13,914 bases of DNA from positions 1 to 13,914 of the forward strand of contig DASWJQ010000138.1 in assembly GCA_036397095.1 (NCBI GenBank), given 5' to 3'. The first letter of the stretch is position 1. Each line of letters begins with the position of its first letter. Origin of the DNA: DASWJQ01 sp036397095. GTDB taxonomy: Bacteria; Chloroflexota; Anaerolineae; Anaerolineales; E44-bin32. This document shows positions 5,822-12,810 of this stretch, piece after piece. The position numbers and the translations under genes are program-made. Under the pieces are notes generated by a model. The model saw only the letters and a list, made by a program, of their open reading frames with translations. It was not told the origin of the DNA and searched no databases.

Positions 5822-7218
5822 GCGCGCCAGCGCTCGTTTTGGGCCTTTCGCTGCTACTAGCCGTCCTCTTGATCTGGCTGCAGGATCGGCAGCCAACGGC
5901 CTCGGCCGTTGCTGGGATTGGCGCCGGGCTCATCGGGGCCTTGGTGCTCCTCGGACCGATTGATATCGCCCTGTCAATCGGCGGGTTTGGCCTTAAGTTG
6001 GACACTAGCCTTCAGGTGCTGGGGCGCAGCCTGGTGCTTGATGGCACCAACCGAGCCGCAGTTGGGTTCATTTACCTGTCGGCGGCCTTTATCTTCGGGG
6101 GCGGATGGGCTGCCCGGCCGAATCGCCATCTGTTCTCGGCGGGCATGGCCGGTATCGCTTCGTTGTCGGCCTCGCTCATGGTTCGGCCTTTCTTGTTCGC
6201 CGCCGTCTTCCTTGAGGCGGCCGCACTGGCATTCGTACTGATCCTGTCCGATCCCAAGCGTCCAGCGCTCCTGGGAGGGCAGCGGCTATTCACCTTTTTC
6301 ACGCTCAGCATGATGGCAACGTTGATGGCTGGCTGGATGCTCGACGTGACGGGTGTCACGGGTAGTGCTCCGCCCCTGGTGGGGCCGATCAGCGGCCTGC
6401 TCGGCCTGGGTTTTGCCGTGCTCCTGTTGGTCCCACCGTTTCATCTATGGTTGCCGCCGGCGGCCGACCAAAGCGACAGCTACAGCCTCGGCTTCGTCGT
6501 GGTCATGCTCTATGCTGCCGGGTATTTCTTCGTCTTGCGCTTTTTCAATGCCTTCGAGTGGCTGCGGGCGGAGGCTGAGGTCCAGCAGACCATCCGCTCG
6601 GCAGGCATCGCCATGATCGCGGCCGGTACGCTGTGGGCTGCCTTTGAACGGCGCTTTGGCCGAATGGCGGTCTACCTGCTGCTGGCAGATCTTGGGGCAT
6701 CGCTGCTGGTTCTCGGCAGCGGACAAACCGAAGGCTACCGCCTCGGGCTTGGATTGGTTGGCGTGCGGACCATTGGCGTAGCGCTGTTTGGACTGGGCGC
6801 CTCGGTCTTGCGGCGGGCCGACCCCGAAGACAACAGCCTCGATCTCTTTGGCAGTGCCTTTACCAATCCACTGCCTGTGGGAGCGTGTCTGGTCGGGTTG
6901 CTTGGCATTGTGGGCGCCCCGCTGACAGCCGGCTTTCCAGGCCGCTGGGGATCATTACAACTGATGGCTTCGGTTGATAGCGCAGCCAGCCTGGCCATCC
7001 TGGGGGGGATGGGGTTGGGGAGCCTGGTCGTGCTCCGCTGGCTGTGGTGGACGTTAAGCGCTCCGGAACGAGCTCCGGTCTCCATTGCCCTCAGCCGGGC
7101 CGAACGCAGTTTCTTACTGGTGGGCATTGGCCTGGTTGTCGTACTCGGCTTCTTCCCGCAGTTGGTCTATCCTTGGGTAGTGCAGTCCTTGACGGGCCTT
7201 TCGAATCTGACAGGCTGA
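5818..7218 (+). CDS. Complex-I-like antiporter subunit, HyfF/NuoM/NuoN type (divergent)
   Basis: This is a 466-residue polytopic membrane protein with about 13-14 transmembrane segments, close to NuoN length. The family match is better than for the first gene. FLFAAVFLEAAALAF (126-140) carries the TM5 glutamate (Glu133). LLVPPFHLWLPPAAD (203-217) matches the TM7/8 motif PFHxWLPxA. FERRFGRMAVYLLLADLG matches the conserved region that follows. GIVGAPLTAGFPGRWG near residue 380 matches the AGxPPxAGFxGK motif, with Arg in place of Lys. The TM7 lysine position is Leu202. The GTG start overlaps the previous TGA (GTGA). It is the last gene of the three-gene operon; a new promoter follows at 7231. 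I infer ion translocation in the membrane; the partner complex is not in the window. Confidence 0.8.
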   Translation: MSAPALVLGLSLLLAVLLIWLQDRQPTASAVAGIGAGLIGALVLLGPIDIALSIGGFGLKLDTSLQVLGRSLVLDGTNRAAVGFIYLSAAFIFGGGWAARPNRHLFSAGMAGIASLSASLMVRPFLFAAVFLEAAALAFVLILSDPKRPALLGGQRLFTFFTLSMMATLMAGWMLDVTGVTGSAPPLVGPISGLLGLGFAVLLLVPPFHLWLPPAADQSDSYSLGFVVVMLYAAGYFFVLRFFNAFEWLRAEAEVQQTIRSAGIAMIAAGTLWAAFERRFGRMAVYLLLADLGASLLVLGSGQTEGYRLGLGLVGVRTIGVALFGLGASVLRRADPEDNSLDLFGSAFTNPLPVGACLVGLLGIVGAPLTAGFPGRWGSLQLMASVDSAASLAILGGMGLGSLVVLRWLWWTLSAPERAPVSIALSRAERSFLLVGIGLVVVLGFFPQLVYPWVVQSLTGLSNLTG

Positions 7219-7230
7219 TCGCGGACCGCT

Positions 7231-7239
7231 TGCTATACT
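7231..7239 (+). promoter_or_regulatory. Extended -10 promoter for the coiled-coil gene and selB
   Basis: The plus strand reads TGCTATACT, 12 nt after the stop of the membrane operon. No clear -35 is seen. The predicted start near 7246 is followed by GGAGG (7253-7257), 10 nt before the ATG at 7268. Confidence 0.5.
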
Positions 7240-7267
7240 CGGACCGTGGTCTGGAGGTTGCAAGCTG

Positions 7268-8428
7268 ATGGAAACAGATCAACTCCACAGTAAGGTCAGC
7301 TGGCTGGATGAACAGCGGCGCAAAGACCTTGAACTGCTCCAAGCGCTCGACGATCGTATCGGCGAATTGGAGGCGGCGGTCAAGAGCCAGGCAAAGAAGG
7401 TCGACGACATGGCGATGGAGGCTGCCCGCGTCGCCGCCCAGGCGGGCCGCATCCAGGAATTTGAGGGCACAGTCGCCAAGCATCGCCAGGAGATCGCCCG
7501 CTACATCGAGGACAGTGAAGCGCGTCGGGAAGACCGGGCGAAGAACGCCGAAGCGGTGCATAAATCCGACTACGACGGGCTGTCGGTCCGCCTTGTTGAG
7601 CTGAAGGAGCAGATCAAGGACATCGAAACGCTCGAAAGCGGCTTGAAAGACCGCAGGGATGAAGCCATCCGGCTCACCCGCAAGCTGGATGGCGTAGAAA
7701 AGGGCGCAGCCGATCTGGATGATAAGGTTCAAGACATGCTGCGCGCCTTTACCGGTGTCGAGTCGGGCAGGGCAGCCGATACCAAGCGCGCGGCCGAATT
7801 GCAGGTGGAGGTTGGCAATCTGCGCACCAAGCTCGAGGCGGGGATGACCCACATCGAGTCGCTCGAAGACCGGACCCGTAAGGCCGAGACGAGGGTAACG
7901 GAACTGGAGACGGCCGAGCGCGAGCGCCAGGCCGGCCTAGAATCTTGGATGGAAACTCAGAGCCGACGCCAGGTCGACTCCGAGCGCCAGTGGGCTGCCT
8001 GGGAAGAGCGTTTCACTGCCTTCGAACGGCAGGCAGATGCGCTGGACGAGCGCATGATCCAATATGAAGAGACGTTCCGCGCCACCCGCCAGCTTCAGTC
8101 CGAGCTGGAGAAGGTCCTCGACCGGCTGGAGCGGCGTGTCCATGAAGTCAGTGAGATTCAACGCCTGTCGGAAGACCGGTTCAAGCAAGAGTGGAGTGCC
8201 TTCCAGGCCGAAGATCAAAAGCGTTGGAACAACCACAAAATCACCAATGATGAACAGTGGCGAGAGCACGAGCGGCGTCACGAAAAGATCAGCTCAGAGC
8301 TGGCGACCCTGCTTCAGGCCTCCGAACAGACTGCCGGGGAGCTCGCCGCCCTGAGCCAGGGTGTCGACGAGCGCGTACGCGCTATGTTGAACATGGCCCG
8401 CGAGTGGGCGGACGGCCTGGAATCGTAA
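7268..8428 (+). CDS. Coiled-coil protein of unknown function
   Basis: I do not recognise a named family. The 386-residue protein is rich in Glu, Arg, Lys, Gln and Ala and has no proline and no cysteine, which is consistent with one nearly continuous coiled-coil rod. There is no signal peptide or membrane segment, so it is probably cytoplasmic. From about 225 to 340 the protein is rich in Trp and other aromatics. Trp309, Trp320 and Trp331 are spaced exactly 11 residues apart, each followed three residues later by Phe or His, suggesting hendecad packing. The ATG has a good GGAGG 10 nt upstream and its own promoter. The gene lies 31 nt before selB and is likely cotranscribed with it. A structural, tethering or SMC-like scaffolding role is possible but not shown. 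Confidence 0.88.
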   Translation: METDQLHSKVSWLDEQRRKDLELLQALDDRIGELEAAVKSQAKKVDDMAMEAARVAAQAGRIQEFEGTVAKHRQEIARYIEDSEARREDRAKNAEAVHKSDYDGLSVRLVELKEQIKDIETLESGLKDRRDEAIRLTRKLDGVEKGAADLDDKVQDMLRAFTGVESGRAADTKRAAELQVEVGNLRTKLEAGMTHIESLEDRTRKAETRVTELETAERERQAGLESWMETQSRRQVDSERQWAAWEERFTAFERQADALDERMIQYEETFRATRQLQSELEKVLDRLERRVHEVSEIQRLSEDRFKQEWSAFQAEDQKRWNNHKITNDEQWREHERRHEKISSELATLLQASEQTAGELAALSQGVDERVRAMLNMAREWADGLES

Positions 8429-8459
8429 TTCGCTCCGGACGGCAGCGCTTCCGCTTGCT

Positions 8460-10364
8460 ATGCACGTAGTTGGAACCGCAGGCCACGTTGATCATGGCAA
8501 GTCAAGCCTCGTAACCCGCATCACGGGTATTGACCCCGACCGCCTGAAGGAAGAGAAAGAACGCCATCTCACGATCGACCTTGGCTTCGCCTGGGCTACG
8601 CTTCCGGGCGGGCACGAGGTCGGCTTCGTTGATGTTCCAGGTCATCAAGATTTCATCGAAAACATGCTGGCGGGCGTCGGCGGCATCGACTTGGCGTTGC
8701 TGGTTGTGGCGGCCGATGAGGGGATCATGCCGCAAACCCGCGAGCATCTGGCTATTCTTGACCTACTCGAGGTCGAGCGAGGGGTCGTCGTTCTGACCAA
8801 GGTGGATCTGGTGACCGACCACGATTGGCTGGCGCTGGTCGAGCACGATGTCGAGCAGATGTTAGTCGGCACCAGTCTGGCCCGAGCACCGATCGCACGC
8901 GTATCAGCGCACACCGGTGAAGGGATCGACGGTCTCCTGCAGTTGATTGAACGGGGGTTGGCGATGAAGAAACCCCTCAACATGGCTGGTCATGGCCGAT
9001 TGCCGATCGACCGGGTCTTCGCCATGCGTGGATTCGGCACCGTGGTGACGGGAACCTTGCTCGATGGGCCGCTGGCAGTAGGTGACAACCTGATCGTATA
9101 TCCCGTGGGTCTGCCGGCCCGGATCCGCGGTCTGCAGACACACCAACGGGCCATTGAGACAGCGGCGCCAGGCAGCCGGGTGGCGGTCAATCTGACCGGG
9201 GTGCCGGTCGACAGCCTCCAACGCGGCGACGTGCTGGCACAGGCGGGCTTCGGCGCCGGCAGCGCGATGCTGGATGCTCATGTCCGCGTACTGGCTGGCG
9301 CTCCGGCACCGCTGCGGCACGACCAAGAAGTCAAGTTCTTCGTGGGCGCCGCCCAGCGGCTGGCCCGTTTGCGGATCCTGGGCGAACAGGATGAGCTGGC
9401 GCCAGGGGAAGAAGGCTGGATCCAGTTGCTGCTCGAGTCACCCGTGTACGTTCGGCGTGATGACCACTTCATCCTGCGCCGGCCGTCCCCTTCAGCAACC
9501 ATCGCCGGGGGCCGCATTCTCGATCCGGCGCCCAAGTGGCGCCATCGCAAACGTGACCGTGGGGTCGCCTTACGCCTTAAACGCTTGTTGGCCGATGACC
9601 CCGCCGAGCGCGTGCTGCAGGCGCTTCATGACCGCGGGGCGGCCAGCTTGCAGCAACTGCTGGCGCCAACCGGCTTGGCGCCAGGTGAGGCTTTGCAAGC
9701 TTGGACACGGCTTGTTGACAAGGGAACCATCCGACTCCTGACACGCGAGGGGGATGCTGGGCACGAGATGGGCGTTTCCCTGCAGACCTGGTCGCAGTGG
9801 CGGAACGAAGTGGAGGCTGCCCTCGTCGCGTACCATCGGGCAAACCCGCTGCGGGCTGGCATGCAACTCGAGGAACTTCGCCGCCAACTCGATCTTGGCC
9901 CTGATCTGTTCGGACTTCTGGTCGAAGGCCTTGAGGATCCCTCGCTGTCGCTGGAGGCCGGCAGGGTCAGACTCCTCGATTTCGAGGTGAAGCTAAGCGA
10001 GCAGCAGCAGGCGCAGGTCGAAGCATTGGTCGGCGTTATGCGGGAGGCAGGGGCGAAGCCACCCGATGCGGAAGAAGTCAAGCGGCGCGTGGCCGAGCCC
10101 CTCTACCATTACCTGGTGGATCAAGGAACTCTGGTGGAATTGCCCGACGGAATCGTATTGCTCAAGACGAGCTATCGGTCGTGGGTCCGTCAGATCGAGA
10201 CCGCGATGCGGGAACGGGGACCACTGACCGTGGCCCAGATACGCGACACGCTGGGAACGACGCGCAAATATGTGCTGCCGCTGCTGGCCCGGCTCGACGC
10301 CGAAGGCGTTACCGTGCGGCAGGGAGATGTACGGCGGTTGGGGGAGGGGGAAAGAGATAGGTGA
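8460..10364 (+). CDS. selB: Selenocysteine-specific translation elongation factor SelB
   Basis: SelB is a GTPase that delivers selenocysteinyl-tRNA-Sec to ribosomes at UGA codons marked by a SECIS hairpin. The 634 residues match bacterial SelB. G1 is AGHVDHGKSS (7-16), the switch I region is EEKERHLTIDLGFAW, G3 is DVPGH (58-62), G4 is TKVD (113-116) and G5 is SAHTGEG. EF-Tu-like beta domains follow to about residue 350. Winged-helix repeats then end in GTTRKYVLPLLARLDAEGVT, the mRNA-binding type of domain typical of SelB. The ATG has no ribosome binding site and may depend on coupling to the gene 31 nt upstream. The last residues (GERDR) are encoded by a heptamer repeat. No selA, selD, tRNA-Sec or recognisable selenoprotein gene is in the window, but this gene predicts them elsewhere in the genome. 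Confidence 0.95.
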   Translation: MHVVGTAGHVDHGKSSLVTRITGIDPDRLKEEKERHLTIDLGFAWATLPGGHEVGFVDVPGHQDFIENMLAGVGGIDLALLVVAADEGIMPQTREHLAILDLLEVERGVVVLTKVDLVTDHDWLALVEHDVEQMLVGTSLARAPIARVSAHTGEGIDGLLQLIERGLAMKKPLNMAGHGRLPIDRVFAMRGFGTVVTGTLLDGPLAVGDNLIVYPVGLPARIRGLQTHQRAIETAAPGSRVAVNLTGVPVDSLQRGDVLAQAGFGAGSAMLDAHVRVLAGAPAPLRHDQEVKFFVGAAQRLARLRILGEQDELAPGEEGWIQLLLESPVYVRRDDHFILRRPSPSATIAGGRILDPAPKWRHRKRDRGVALRLKRLLADDPAERVLQALHDRGAASLQQLLAPTGLAPGEALQAWTRLVDKGTIRLLTREGDAGHEMGVSLQTWSQWRNEVEAALVAYHRANPLRAGMQLEELRRQLDLGPDLFGLLVEGLEDPSLSLEAGRVRLLDFEVKLSEQQQAQVEALVGVMREAGAKPPDAEEVKRRVAEPLYHYLVDQGTLVELPDGIVLLKTSYRSWVRQIETAMRERGPLTVAQIRDTLGTTRKYVLPLLARLDAEGVTVRQGDVRRLGEGERDR

Positions 10365-10406
10365 GAAGAGATAGGTGATAAGGGATAAGGGACTGGGGAT
10401 TGGGGA
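10351..10406 (+). repeat. Array of eight degenerate 7-bp repeats
   Basis: Eight consecutive heptamers read AAAGAGA, TAGGTGA, GAAGAGA, TAGGTGA, TAAGGGA, TAAGGGA, CTGGGGA and TTGGGGA, with a common core of purines ending in GA. The first two lie inside selB and supply its stop codon; the rest are intergenic. Such purine-rich short tandem arrays resemble heptamer repeats known between genes in cyanobacteria and some other bacteria. They can arise by slippage and vary between strains. Confidence 0.85.
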
Positions 10407-10506
10407 GCCGGAATCTCGGATTTGGTGCAGGGTGGCAGTTGATGAAGACGAGGAGTCAATCGTGAGCGGGGCCGATCGTTTGTGCTCACCCGACCAGGCG
10501 CTGGGG
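10407..10506. other. Spacer between two heptamer arrays
   Basis: This is a convergent gap between selB and the amidohydrolase gene. It has no gene. The only structure seen is a 6-bp inverted repeat (10462-10467 with 10484-10489) with a 16-nt loop, too weak and without a T-tract to be called a terminator. Confidence 0.5.
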
Positions 10507-10555
10507 GCTGACAGCTAACTGCTGACGGCTGAATGCTGCCTGCTTGGAGCCTGGT
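10507..10555 (+). repeat. Second array of degenerate 7-bp repeats
   Basis: Seven consecutive heptamers begin with GC: GCTGACA, GCTAACT, GCTGACG, GCTGAAT, GCTGCCT, GCTTGGA and GCCTGGT. The core GCTGANN decays towards the right. The array differs in sequence from the one at 10351 but shares its 7-bp period. It ends 39 bp before the stop codon of the convergent amidohydrolase gene. Confidence 0.75.
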
Positions 10556-10594
10556 GCATGTCTCACAACGACGCTTGCCGAGCTCCCCCGTACG

Positions 10595-12187
10595 CTATGC
10601 CTCGCGGAAGCGCCAAACGCCGCCGGTCATCGTTGCTGACGGGCTGAGCCCGGCCAGCAGGTCGAGGTCCAACTCGAATGGGTCCCGCGCCAGAACGATG
10701 AGATCCGCCCCATAGCCAGGTGCCAGTTGACCGCACGTCGTAGCCAGGCCGGCTGCCAGGGCCGGGCCGGTGGTGTAGGCGGCCAGCGCTTCGCTCAGGG
10801 TCAGGCATTGCTCGGGATGCCAGGCCGCCAGATCCGGGCGGCGAAAGTCGCGCCGGGTAACGGCCGCGTGCAGCCCATGAAACGGGTTTGGCTCTTCGAC
10901 CGGGGCATCGGAACCAAAGGCCAGGATTGCACCCTGGTCCTTGATCGACCGCCAAGCATAGCCCCGCTCGACGCGATGCCCCCAGGCGAGCTCCGCCATG
11001 TCCCGGTCCGAGGTGGCATGAACCGGCTGCATCGAGGCAATCACGCCGAGGTCCGCCGGGCGGCGGATGTCGTCCAGCTGCATCAACTGCAGGTGCTCGA
11101 TTCGGTCCGGCAACTCCGGAGAGTCCAAATCGCCGTTGGTCTGTCGCAGAAGAGAAAGCGCCTCCAGTGCTTCGTGGTTTGCCCGGTCGCCAATGGCATG
11201 GATAGTCATGGCGAAGCCGGCCTGGCGGGCCCGTTGGGCGACCTCGAGCACCTGCTCACGATCCATCAACAAGATGCCGGTATCGCTCGATTTTTCGTAC
11301 GGTGACAGCATGGCGGCCGTGCGCGGTCCAAGGGCGCCATCGGTAAAGATCTTGACATTGCCGATCCGCAGCCAGTCATCCCCGTAGCCCGGCCGCAGAC
11401 CCAGTGCCAGGGCCGACTCCAAGTACTCTGCCCGTATTTGCTTCAGGATACGCAAGCCGAGCCGGCCGGCTCGGTGAAGGATCTGGAAGGCAGCGAAGGT
11501 GGTCGCACCGTCGAAGTCGTGGACCCCGGTAACCCCATAACGCCACAATCTTTGCTGGGCCGCCTCGAGCATGTCGGCCAACTCGGCCGGGCCCGGCCGT
11601 TCAACTTGGTTGGCGACCAAGGCCATGGCGTGCTCGAACAGGATGCCGGTCGGCTCACCGTCGTCCGAGCGCTGGATCTGCTCGGCCCGGTCGGGATGAC
11701 TTCCAACCTGGATGCCGGCTGAATTGAGTGCCAAGTGGCTGGCCAGGCCGGCGTGCATCGAGCGGGCCGTGAGGTAGATGCGATGCTGGGGCGCGACCGC
11801 CTCAAGATCGGCGGCGCTGGGCCAGCGGCCCCATAGGTTCTGGTCCCAGCCATGCCCCACGATCCAGCCACCGGGCGGCGTGTCGCCGGCTCGCCGCCGA
11901 ATGCGGTCGAGGCAGGCCTCCAGGGTTGGCGTGAGACAATCGACGGCTTGAAGGGAGCGGGCGTAGGAGCCGGTGTGCAGATGGGCATCGGTCAGGCCCG
12001 GCAGGACCGTCGATCCTGCCAACTGGTCGACTTGCGTTTGTGGCCCCCGAAGCGGGGTCAACTCCTCCGCCGAGCCGATCGCCACCACCTTGCCTCGGTA
12101 GATGGCCAGTCCCTCGACATGGCGGACAGGCTCGAAACCGCAGTAGATACGATCGGCGAGCAGTAGGCGGTCGGCGTAGGGGATCAC
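10595..12187 (-). CDS. YtcJ-like metal-dependent amidohydrolase (amidohydrolase family 3)
   Basis: This is a predicted cytoplasmic hydrolase of 530 residues, normal for YtcJ/NfdA-type proteins of the amidohydrolase superfamily. Members hydrolyse C-N bonds in amides and related compounds; the substrate here cannot be told. The metal site is visible as GLTDAHLH (64-71; His69 and His71), later TIHAIGDRAN and RIEHLQ (two more His), and AFGSDAPVEEPNPF with the catalytic Asp. VKIFTDGALGPRTAAM carries the lysine region typical of the subgroup. An N-terminal strand region (GLAIYRGKVVAIG) belongs to the small beta-sandwich, completed at the C-terminus by GADLIVLARDPFEL. It is not HutI, despite the hutH gene elsewhere in the window. 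The start is GTG 12187, whose last bases form the TGA stop of the upstream gene (GTGA overlap), so it is translationally coupled. Confidence 0.9.
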   Translation of the reverse strand: MIPYADRLLLADRIYCGFEPVRHVEGLAIYRGKVVAIGSAEELTPLRGPQTQVDQLAGSTVLPGLTDAHLHTGSYARSLQAVDCLTPTLEACLDRIRRRAGDTPPGGWIVGHGWDQNLWGRWPSAADLEAVAPQHRIYLTARSMHAGLASHLALNSAGIQVGSHPDRAEQIQRSDDGEPTGILFEHAMALVANQVERPGPAELADMLEAAQQRLWRYGVTGVHDFDGATTFAAFQILHRAGRLGLRILKQIRAEYLESALALGLRPGYGDDWLRIGNVKIFTDGALGPRTAAMLSPYEKSSDTGILLMDREQVLEVAQRARQAGFAMTIHAIGDRANHEALEALSLLRQTNGDLDSPELPDRIEHLQLMQLDDIRRPADLGVIASMQPVHATSDRDMAELAWGHRVERGYAWRSIKDQGAILAFGSDAPVEEPNPFHGLHAAVTRRDFRRPDLAAWHPEQCLTLSEALAAYTTGPALAAGLATTCGQLAPGYGADLIVLARDPFELDLDLLAGLSPSATMTGGVWRFREA

Positions 12188-12810
12188 GCGGTTCCTTGCA
12201 GATGGCAGGTGTCGTTCAGGCGTTCCACGCGCCAGTGGCCACGCTCGGAGGCATAAGCCACCACGGCGAAGCCTGTGTTGTCAAACGAGAAACGGGCCAG
12301 GGGCAGCGCGCCGGTGGGGGCCAAGCCGAGGACGGATCGCAGGGCTGCCCCCAGGATAGCGCCGTGGCTTACGATCAAGTAATCGCCGGCTGGACGACGC
12401 AGCACGGATTGCAGGGCAGAGACCGCCCGCGTGAATAGATCCAACTCACTCTCACCATATTCGAAGAGCGGCAAGTGGGCCGGGACAGGATCGACCATGA
12501 TCCGGGTGGTGGTCTCCAGCTCGATGGGCTTGCCCTCGGCAATCCCCGAGGACCGCTCCATCCAGCGTTCGTCGGCTTCCATCGGCGAGTCAAGTGCTTG
12601 TTGAAGGATGGTAGCCGTCTCCCAAGCCCGCGCAAGCGGCGAGCTGATGATGGCATCGAAAGTCACCGATTGTGTAGACCAGCGAACGGCCAGGGCGCTC
12701 GCCTGGCGCCGACCAATCTCAGTCAGTGGGTACTCCTGCTGTCCCTGGCGCACGCCCTGGTCATTGCCCAGCGACAGGCCGTGGCGCAGCAGCGTAATCT
12801 GGTGTGTCAA
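12184..12810 (-). CDS. Histidine phosphatase superfamily protein (phosphoglycerate-mutase-like)
   Basis: This 208-residue protein belongs to the family that forms a phosphohistidine intermediate. The catalytic motif LLRHG (7-11, His10) is at the N-terminus. SSPLARAWETA (56-66) supplies the second phosphate-binding Arg, ERWMER (81-86) the acidic residue, and VSHG (147-150, His149) the second catalytic His. It is more likely a phosphatase of the GpmB/CobC type than a glycolytic mutase, but the substrate is unknown. The start is TTG 12810, which overlaps the fmt stop (TTGA). No Met codon lies between it and the RHG motif, so the start must be here or very near. It is the middle gene of an overlapping fmt operon. 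Confidence 0.88.
   Translation of the reverse strand: MTHQITLLRHGLSLGNDQGVRQGQQEYPLTEIGRRQASALAVRWSTQSVTFDAIISSPLARAWETATILQQALDSPMEADERWMERSSGIAEGKPIELETTTRIMVDPVPAHLPLFEYGESELDLFTRAVSALQSVLRRPAGDYLIVSHGAILGAALRSVLGLAPTGALPLARFSFDNTGFAVVAYASERGHWRVERLNDTCHLQGTA

Noticed and set aside
8460..10364. A general EF-Tu or other translational GTPase instead of SelB
   Set aside because: The switch region EKERHLTIDLGFAW and the C-terminal winged-helix repeats ending in GTTRKYVLPLL are specific to SelB.
10462..10489. A terminator between selB and the amidohydrolase gene
   Set aside because: The stem is only 6 bp with a 16-nt loop and no T-tract on either strand.
10595..12187. Imidazolonepropionase (HutI), as a partner of hutH
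   Set aside because: The motif pattern, 530-residue length and C-terminal GSDAPVEEPNPF fit YtcJ-type amidohydrolases, and the gene lies in the fmt operon.
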